The translations under genes were made by a program, and so were the position numbers. Of a DNA stretch of 13,471 bases, positions 8,173 to 13,471 are shown piece by piece. The DNA is from Roseobacter sp. (GTDB lineage Bacteria > Pseudomonadota > Alphaproteobacteria > Rhodobacterales > Rhodobacteraceae). The notes below the pieces were generated by a model. The model made no database searches. It saw only the letters and a list, made by a program, of their open reading frames with translations, and was not told the DNA's origin. Every line of letters starts with the position of its first letter. The first letter of the stretch is position 1. The stretch is taken from NCBI GenBank assembly GCA_024636425.1, contig JAGXHB010000286.1, forward strand, positions 1 to 13,471. Reading direction: 5' to 3'.

Positions 8173-9611
8173 TTACTGTGCCGCAATCGGTTCGTAGATG
8201 GAGGTCGGCAGGTCATAGCCCCACATGCGGAACCGCTCGGAGAAGTGGCTGCGCACGCCGGTGGCGGTAAAATGCCCGATGATCTTGTTTTCGGGGGTCA
8301 GGCCGACGCGCTGGAAGCGGAAGATTTCCTGCATCGAGATGACATCGCCTTCCATGCCGGTGATTTCAGTGATCGACGTCATGCGACGCGACCCGTCCTG
8401 CAAGCGGCTGGCCTGCACGATCAGGTTCACAGCCGACGAGATCTGCGACCGGACCGCCTTGAGCGGCATTTCGATCCCGGCCATGGCGATCATGTTTTCC
8501 AGACGGCTGACCCCGTCGCGGGCGGAGTTGGCGTGGATCGTCGTCATCGACCCGTCGTGGCCGGTGTTCATCGCCTGCAACATGTCGATGACTTCCTCGC
8601 CGCGGGTCTCGCCCACGATGATCCGGTCAGGACGCATGCGAAGCGCGTTTTTCAGACAATCGCGCGGCGATACTTCACCCTTGCCCTCGACGTTGGGCGG
8701 GCGGCTTTCCATCCGGCCCACATGGGTCTGTTGCAGCTGGAGTTCGGCGGTATCTTCGATGGTCAGGATGCGTTCGGCATTGTCGATAAACGAGGACAGC
8801 GCGTTCAGCGTCGTCGTCTTGCCCGACCCCGTACCTCCTGACACGATGATATTCAGGCGGGTCGCAACGGCAGCCTGCAGATACGCGGCCATTTCTTCCG
8901 AGAAGGCCCCGAAGGACACGAGGTCGTCGATCCCGAGCTTGTCCTTCTTGAATTTACGAATGGACACGAGCGACCCGTCCACCGCGATCGGCGGGACCAT
9001 CGCGTTGAAACGTGATCCGTCCTTGAGGCGGGCATCGACATAGGGGTTGCTTTCATCGACGCGACGTCCAACCGCTGACACGATCTTGTCGATGATCCGC
9101 AGCAGGTGCTTTTCATCCTTGAAGGTGATGTCGGTCAGTTGCAGCTTGCCGTCGCGTTCAACAAAAATCTGCTGCGGACCGTTCACCAGAATATCGTTGA
9201 CGGTATCGTCTTTCAGCAAGGTCTCGAGCGGCCGAGCCCGGTTACTTCGTCGTAAAGTTCGGAGTTCAGTTGCACCCGGTCTTCGCGGTTCAGGACGATC
9301 GATTTCTCTGCCAGGATTTCAGCCGAGATCTCGTTGATTTCCTGACGCAAGTCCTGCTCTGTCGCGTGTTCAAGTGCCGCGAGATTGAGGTTGTCCAGAA
9401 GCGCGCGGTGCAGTTCCAGTTTGATCTCGCTCATCCGTTGCTTGCGCTTCAGATCCCGGTCAAGCGGCGCCACGGTTGCGGGCTGGGCGGCCCGTCGCAT
9501 CGACGCGGGCTTGACCGACGCCGGTTCAGCCGGCTTGAGGGCTGTCACTTTCGCGGCAGCGGCCTGCTTGGCTGCTGAGGTGTCACCCTGCTTTTTGTAC
9601 TTGGAAAACAT
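8173..9611 (-). CDS. cpaF: Tad pilus assembly ATPase CpaF/TadA, interrupted by an apparent frameshift
   Basis: This is the traffic ATPase that powers Flp pilus assembly, a cytoplasmic hexamer of the PilT/GspE/VirB11 superfamily. As written it is split. The 5' frame (9611-9213) encodes the N-terminal 132 residues, ending GLGRSRPC; the 3' frame (9228-8173) encodes the rest. Inserting one G on the plus strand at 9230-9231 restores GLGPLETLLKDD and a 479-residue protein of normal length. In the repaired numbering: Walker A GGTGSGKT 259-266, Asp box TIEDTAEL 284-291, Walker B region RIIVGETRGEE 330-340, His box TGHDGSMTTIHAN 350-362. All catalytic motifs are intact, so this is a very recent mutation or a sequencing indel. 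The start at 9611 (MFSKYKK) has a modest AAAGAG site and lies 41 bp after cpaE. The 3' frame's only nearby start is a TTG without a ribosome site, so it is unlikely to be an independent gene. Confidence 0.9.
9213..9240 (-). other. Frameshift junction within cpaF
   Basis: The first frame (GLG from 9239 to 9231) runs to a TGA at 9213-9215. The downstream frame reads CCG CTC GAG (P L E) starting at 9231. Base 9231 is needed in both codons, so one G is missing from a GG run at 9230-9231, where the family sequence calls for GGG. The resulting sequence contains the palindrome CGGCCG. No canonical -1 slippery heptamer is present here. Confidence 0.85.
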
Positions 9612-9652
9612 CTGAACGCTCTTTCTGGATTGGCTTGCGCCTTTGGACCGTC

Positions 9653-10891
9653 TTAGGCCGCTTTGGATTCTTCGGCTTTAAGGTCGTGGATCGACGCGGC
9701 AAGCTTGGCGATTTCACGGCGCAGCGGATTCTTGGCGGCAGAGTTCGCCAAGGGCGTGCCATGGTCATTGGCCTGTGTGATCTGTTTGCCGCCGTCCGGC
9801 AGTTGCACGTCGATCGAAATGCCAAGGCTTTCTGCCATGCGTTTGACCCTGCTTTTCGCATTGAGGTCGGTAAACTTTGGCGCGCGGTTCATCACATAGC
9901 GCAGCTTTTCCACCGGCAGGTCTTCGGATTGCAGCGCCCGTTTGAAGCGCAGGGCGTTCTGCGCCGACCGCATGTCAAGCTCTAGCATCGCAAAGTAGAT
10001 GTGGGCGTTGTTCAGAACCGCTTCGGACCACTGAACGAGGGTCGAGGGCATATCGACCACGACATAGTCAAACTGGGACCGCGCAATATTAAGGATGCGG
10101 ATCACATCTTCGGAGTTGATCAGATCAAGCGGCAGCATGTCGGCAGGGGCGGTCAACACCTGCAGACGGTCCTCATAGGTCAGCAGCGCCTGCCCAAAGC
10201 TTTCGCTGTCCATCATTTCGGTCTCGGATAGCATGTCGTAAACGACCTCGCGGCGGGGCAGGTCAAGAAATGTCGCCACGGCACCAAATTGCAGGTCCAG
10301 ATCCAGCAGGCACACTTTTGGGGCATTTTTCTTGTCAGATGTTGCCAGCTCCCACGCAAGGTTTACGGCCATCGTGGTCGCACCTGTACCACCGGCCAGA
10401 CCATGTACGACGATCAGCGCGCCGTCCTTGTCCGCACCGCGTTTGAGCGGCGGTGCCTTTTCGGCATGCTGTAGCTTTGATTCGTCGGTGGCGCGCAGGC
10501 GGTCGATCGCGGCAGAGAGCTCGCCTTCGGGCAGTGGGTAAGGGACAAATTCGTCAGCGCCTTGGCGCAGCAGGGAATGGAGTGCTGCGGGCGTCATATC
10601 TTCGGCGATCAGGATCACCTTGATCTTGCGCGCCTTGGCCTGCGTGATGATTTCACCCATCAGAACAAGGTCTTCCTCGTCCTCGGCGTCAAGGGCCAGG
10701 GCCACAAGCTCCAGCGACTGCGCCTCGGGTTGGCCAAAGAAAGCCAGAGCTTCGGCAAACCCCAGATCCCCCCAGCTTTCCCCCAGGGCGTCTTCCATGT
10801 CTTCAATCAGCAAATCGAAATTCTGGACATCACGGCTGATGGTACAGGCGATGATTTGGGGCGCTTCGATCTGCGGCAGTATGCTGCTCAT
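9653..10891 (-). CDS. cpaE: Pilus localisation ATPase-like protein CpaE/TadZ
   Basis: This 412-residue protein has the TadZ layout: an atypical receiver-like N-terminal domain (about 12-135) and a MinD/ParA-type P-loop domain (158-400). Receiver features include the hydrophobic VILIAED and QGADEFVPYPL segments (92-98 and 110-120). In the P-loop, AGGTGATT (166-173) replaces the lysines expected in KGGxGKT. A DLDLQFG motif (197-203) and a VVVDMP Walker B-like strand (near 280) follow. TadZ proteins place the pilus machinery at a cell pole or patch. The missing lysines are, as I recall, usual in this family, which leaves ATPase activity in doubt. It is preceded by a strong ribosome binding site (GGAAG, about 9 nt) and a 277-bp gap, and followed 41 bp later by cpaF. 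Confidence 0.93.
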   Translation of the reverse strand: MSSILPQIEAPQIIACTISRDVQNFDLLIEDMEDALGESWGDLGFAEALAFFGQPEAQSLELVALALDAEDEEDLVLMGEIITQAKARKIKVILIAEDMTPAALHSLLRQGADEFVPYPLPEGELSAAIDRLRATDESKLQHAEKAPPLKRGADKDGALIVVHGLAGGTGATTMAVNLAWELATSDKKNAPKVCLLDLDLQFGAVATFLDLPRREVVYDMLSETEMMDSESFGQALLTYEDRLQVLTAPADMLPLDLINSEDVIRILNIARSQFDYVVVDMPSTLVQWSEAVLNNAHIYFAMLELDMRSAQNALRFKRALQSEDLPVEKLRYVMNRAPKFTDLNAKSRVKRMAESLGISIDVQLPDGGKQITQANDHGTPLANSAAKNPLRREIAKLAASIHDLKAEESKAA

Positions 10892-11168
10892 GGCCTTTTC
10901 TTCCTTTGTTTAGCTGGGCTTGGCAAAGGGTACGGATCGCAAAAAGGCGGTCCCGGATGTTCCTTGCAGTCGCCCGTGACCGGCCATTTTGACCAGACAC
11001 AGTTGTCCTAACACAAGGAATATCCCACCCAACTTGGGCAGGAATGGGGCTAAATAGTTTCGATTGTTGGGTCTTTTGAAACGATGGCGCTGGATCACGG
11101 TAGATTGAAGATCGTCGTGATCGACCGCGATCGTGCCGCAGTCGGTTTCAAGCGTCTGTTTTCAAAGG
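10892..11168. other. Intergenic gap between ompA-like gene and cpaE; no gene recognised
   Basis: This 277-bp gap is by far the largest inside the pilus block. A GTG-initiated frame on the minus strand (10910-11098) has no recognisable motif. Small inverted repeats are present: CCCAA-C-TTGGG at 11028-11038 and GATCG-ACCG-CGATC at 11119-11132. A second promoter for cpaE and downstream genes could sit here, but I see no convincing -35/-10 pair. The ribosome binding site of cpaE is at its left end. Confidence 0.5.
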
Positions 11169-11846
11169 TTACTCGCTCGCGACGGCGGTCGCATTGCCTG
11201 TAAGCTGCGTCGGTGGAACCGCGCTGGCGATATAATCGCGGTAGATGATCTGCGCGTATTTCCCGTCCAGTACGGTGGGGTGGCGTTCGACAAAACCGCT
11301 TACCTCGGTCACGGTCCGCCGGTTCGCACGTTCGCGGCCTTGGGTCACGACCAAAGGCTGGGTTTCCCCGAATGAAACCAGAGACTCAAGCCGGCTGGTG
11401 CTGATTCCCTGCGACGCCAGATAGGCGACGACGGTCTGTGCACGGCGCAGGCCCAAAGTTTTGTTATAGCGGTTAGAGCCTACGGCATCTGTGTGACCGT
11501 AGACGCGAAAACGCACTTCGGGGAATTGACGGATCCAGCTGGCTTGCTGGCGCAGAACGGCCTGCGCCGCCGCGTCAAGCTGCGCTGAGTTGAATTCGAA
11601 CGTTACGGTCGACTGAACCTCACCTGCAAAGCGGTTGGCCAGATCGAAGGTATACTGCTTCTCACCCGTCATGATCAGACGGTTGTTCAGTGTTGCATCT
11701 CCGAAAGTGCCAAGGTCGGTCAAGGAACCGGCCTCGCGGTGGAACTGCGTATAGACCGGATCGGAGCTGCTCGCGCATCCCGCAACAAGCGCGGCCATGG
11801 AAACAAGACCGATTATGCCAAGCCTTCCAGAGATCCGGGTGTTCAT
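11169..11846 (-). CDS. OmpA-domain lipoprotein of the tad locus, in the CpaD position
   Basis: I take the start at 11846 (MNTRISGRLG), which gives a 225-residue lipoprotein with a VAGC lipobox and Cys24. Starting upstream at 11912 would put 22 hydrophilic residues before the signal and overlap cpaC. Residues 75-190 carry an OmpA-like peptidoglycan-binding domain: VTFEFNSAQLDAAA, GHTDAVGSNRYNKTLGLRRAQ, and ERANRRT near its end. The family domain binds diaminopimelate in peptidoglycan. The gene follows cpaC by 4 bp, the position that CpaD (RcpB) holds in other alphaproteobacteria, so I infer that it anchors or stabilises the secretin in the cell wall. It has no obvious CpaD sequence signature. 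Family call is secure; the pilus role is inferred from position. Confidence 0.88.
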   Translation of the reverse strand: MNTRISGRLGIIGLVSMAALVAGCASSSDPVYTQFHREAGSLTDLGTFGDATLNNRLIMTGEKQYTFDLANRFAGEVQSTVTFEFNSAQLDAAAQAVLRQQASWIRQFPEVRFRVYGHTDAVGSNRYNKTLGLRRAQTVVAYLASQGISTSRLESLVSFGETQPLVVTQGRERANRRTVTEVSGFVERHPTVLDGKYAQIIYRDYIASAVPPTQLTGNATAVASE

Positions 11847-11850
11847 CTGA

Positions 11851-13290
11851 TCAATCCAATACATAGCCATAGGAGCCACTGAAATCCTGCTTGGCGACTT
11901 CGCCTGCGGCACCTTTGGTCGGGGTACGCACTCCGCTGGAGGTGCGCCCGGTCAGGAAAAGTTCGCTTTCGGTGGGTGGTTTGATCCGGTCTGTCGGAAG
12001 GGCCAACGCTTCACCACGGGTGGGCGTGACCAAATGCGCGGTGATGATGATGACCAGTTCGGTCTGGCTGCGCTGGTAGTTGGCACTGCGGAACAGCGCA
12101 CCAAGGACGGGCACGTCACCGATCCAGGGGAGCTGGCGCGAGCTGTCGGTAAAGTCATCGGTCAGCAGCCCCGCGATCGCAAAGCTTTCGCCATCGCGCA
12201 TCTCGACCGTGGTCGAGGTTTCGCGCCGGGTGAAGGCTGAAATGTCAAAGCCGTTGCCCAGCGACACGCTGTTGCTGGGGTCGATGGCCGAGACGGCCGC
12301 ATTGAGTTCAAGGTTGATCAGGTTCTTGTCGACGACGCGTGGAATAAAGCTCATCTCGACGCCGAAGGGTTTGTATTCAACCGAAATCCGGTCGCCGTCC
12401 TGTGCTACGGGCACCGGGTACTCGCCGCCCGCAAGGAATTTCGCCTCTTGCCCTGAAAGAGCAACCAGATTCGGCTCGGCCAGGAAACGCACCGCGCCCT
12501 TCTGCTCAAGTGCTTCAAGCAAAAGACCGACCTGTGTCGACCCTGCGTTAAAGCCGAAAAGCACGGCCCCCGCGTTGCTGTTGGTCGCCGGGGTTGAACC
12601 GCCAAGCGAATTTGCAATTGCGGTCGATCCGTTCGTCGTGTTTGTGCCGCCATTGATCGCGAGATCGCTGCCCAACAGACCGTTCAAGGCCAGCGATGCG
12701 CTAAGTGATTTCGAAACGGACCGCTGCATTTCGGCAAACCGGACCTTCAACATGACCTGTTGAATGCCGCCGACGCTCATCATATTCGACACGCGTTCGG
12801 GTGCATAGCGTTCCGCAAGATCTAACGCACGCTGCAAGCCTTGGGTCGAAGACACGATGCCCGAAAGGACAATGCCGTCGTTGGCCGTGCGCACTTCGAT
12901 CTTTTCACCCGGCAGGATCTGACGCAGACGTTCTTTGAATTCGGACACGTCGGCGGCGACGCGTACATCCACGTTGGTGATCAACTGACCCGCGGCATTC
13001 AGCAAAGTAAGCGTTGTCAGACCGGGAGACTTGCCCAAGACATAAATCGTGCGGTCGGAAAGGGATGAAATGTCGGCGATCCCGGGATTGGCGATACTGA
13101 GTTCCGCGAACGGAATATCGCTTTCCACCACCACGGCGCGGTTCATCGGCACTTCAAGTGTCCGGTTGGCACCCTGTTTGACCACGCGCAACGTATCCGC
13201 ATGAACGCCAGTCGGACCAACCGCCAAAAGCGGTGCTACACTTATCGTCAGCCCAAAAAGAGCCGCTTTAAGAAATCTATCGATTTTCAT
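11851..13290 (-). CDS. cpaC: Tad pilus outer-membrane secretin CpaC/RcpA
   Basis: This is the outer-membrane channel through which the Flp pilus exits. The start at 13290 gives MKIDRFLKAALFG and a clear Sec signal peptide cut near VHA-DT (after residue 31); the upstream start at 13377 would add 29 residues ahead of the signal. The mature protein has 448 residues of a 479-residue precursor. It shows an N-terminal pilus-formation domain (about 32-112), a BON-like region (about 115-168), a Gly/Thr/Asn-rich stretch (208-247) and the secretin domain (250-425). The secretin signature LPWIGDVPVLGALF (387-400) is present. The C-terminal tail (430-479) is hydrophilic. Its stop lies 4 bp before the OmpA-like start. 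AAAGGCAGG is the likely ribosome binding site. Nothing is missing. Confidence 0.95.
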   Translation of the reverse strand: MKIDRFLKAALFGLTISVAPLLAVGPTGVHADTLRVVKQGANRTLEVPMNRAVVVESDIPFAELSIANPGIADISSLSDRTIYVLGKSPGLTTLTLLNAAGQLITNVDVRVAADVSEFKERLRQILPGEKIEVRTANDGIVLSGIVSSTQGLQRALDLAERYAPERVSNMMSVGGIQQVMLKVRFAEMQRSVSKSLSASLALNGLLGSDLAINGGTNTTNGSTAIANSLGGSTPATNSNAGAVLFGFNAGSTQVGLLLEALEQKGAVRFLAEPNLVALSGQEAKFLAGGEYPVPVAQDGDRISVEYKPFGVEMSFIPRVVDKNLINLELNAAVSAIDPSNSVSLGNGFDISAFTRRETSTTVEMRDGESFAIAGLLTDDFTDSSRQLPWIGDVPVLGALFRSANYQRSQTELVIIITAHLVTPTRGEALALPTDRIKPPTESELFLTGRTSSGVRTPTKGAAGEVAKQDFSGSYGYVLD

Positions 13291-13362
13291 GTGACCTGCC
13301 TTTGTGATCACGCCTCTGGATAGGGTCTTGGTGCCCGCTGTTTGGTGTACTCTGGTTCCATT

Positions 13363-13377
13363 TTGCAATTTTTGCAA
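13363..13377. promoter_or_regulatory. Paired TTGCAA palindromes upstream of cpaC
   Basis: Two 6-bp self-complementary TTGCAA sequences lie at 13363-13368 and 13372-13377, separated by TTT. This short A+T-rich stretch sits 73 bp upstream of the cpaC start within otherwise G+C-rich sequence. It could be an operator or part of a promoter. No other evidence supports a regulator, and chance occurrence is possible. Confidence 0.25.
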
Positions 13378-13440
13378 GAATCAATGACATAGCGGGTCCA
13401 AAGGCTGTGGATTAAAGGCAACATGTGACTTCTACGCCCA

Positions 13441-13464
13441 AGACCACGCTGGAATGCGTGGTCT
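13441..13464. terminator. Perfect 9-bp inverted repeat, possible terminator hairpin
   Basis: AGACCACGC at 13441-13449 pairs perfectly with GCGTGGTCT at 13456-13464 around a 6-nt loop, a stable G+C-rich hairpin. On the minus strand it would lie beyond an upstream gene (perhaps flp or cpaB/rcpC, outside the window) and about 150 bp before cpaC. It lacks a T run, so a role as a terminator, partial terminator or mRNA-stabilising hairpin is inference. Confidence 0.4.
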
Positions 13465-13471
13465 ATGGAAC

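Noticed and set aside
6773..8197. 474-residue open frame on the plus strand
   Set aside because: It is antisense to tadC and tadB, rich in His/Gln/Asp with no recognisable fold, as expected from a codon-phase artefact.
8173..9219. Independent gene for the C-terminal part of CpaF starting at 9219
   Set aside because: The start would be TTG with no ribosome site, and the reading frame continues upstream with CpaF-like residues PLET; a frameshift explains it better.
9213..9240. Programmed -1 frameshifting in cpaF
   Set aside because: A -1 slip would restore the protein, but no X-XXY-YYZ slippery heptamer is present, and I know of no such recoding in this family.
10910..11098. 62-residue minus-strand frame with GTG start ahead of cpaE
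   Set aside because: It has no ribosome binding site, no motif and an unnatural composition, so I treated the stretch as intergenic.
12080..12763. 227-residue plus-strand frame opposite cpaC
   Set aside because: Antisense to the secretin domain; no motif or ribosome site.

Overview
The window is a chromosomal segment of an alphaproteobacterium, most likely a marine Rhodobacterales (Roseobacter-group) species. The reasons are high G+C, a tad/cpa (Flp-type IVb pilus) locus in the order cpaC - OmpA-like lipoprotein - cpaE - cpaF/tadA - tadB - tadC - TPR lipoproteins - cpaA, and CTCCGGGGGTATGGGGGC-type palindromes between genes. The genus call is inference. All supported genes lie on the minus strand, so the locus is read from the right end to the left.

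Right end (13291-13471): no gene; a perfect 9-bp inverted repeat (possible terminator of an upstream gene) and two TTGCAA palindromes ahead of cpaC. Pilus block (13290 to 4240): the secretin CpaC and an OmpA-domain lipoprotein make the outer-membrane/periplasmic part. After a 277-bp gap come the MinD-like CpaE/TadZ, the traffic ATPase CpaF/TadA and the inner-membrane platform proteins TadB and TadC. Two TPR lipoproteins (TadD-like pilotin candidates) and the prepilin peptidase CpaA follow. Short gaps or overlaps (4 to about 41 bp) suggest co-transcription. The pilin (flp), cpaB/rcpC and pseudopilins (tadE/F/G) are not in the window.

The traffic ATPase gene is broken as written: two frames that together encode a full 479-residue CpaF meet at about 9231, and one missing G restores the family sequence. 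Either the pilus motor is genuinely mutated in this strain or the sequence has an indel error.

Left part: 66 bp after cpaA lies an AAA+ ATPase with an N-terminal winged-helix-like region (4173-2866), then, 4 bp further, a short beta-hydroxyacid dehydrogenase family protein (2861-2067). A tandem palindromic repeat (1990-2037) separates these from a DEXH-box helicase of the ligase-associated Lhr-like DNA-repair family, which runs off the left edge. The least-understood element is the AAA+ ATPase; the rest is a recognisable pilus machine plus housekeeping/repair genes. I found no CRISPR, tRNA, rRNA or transposase.
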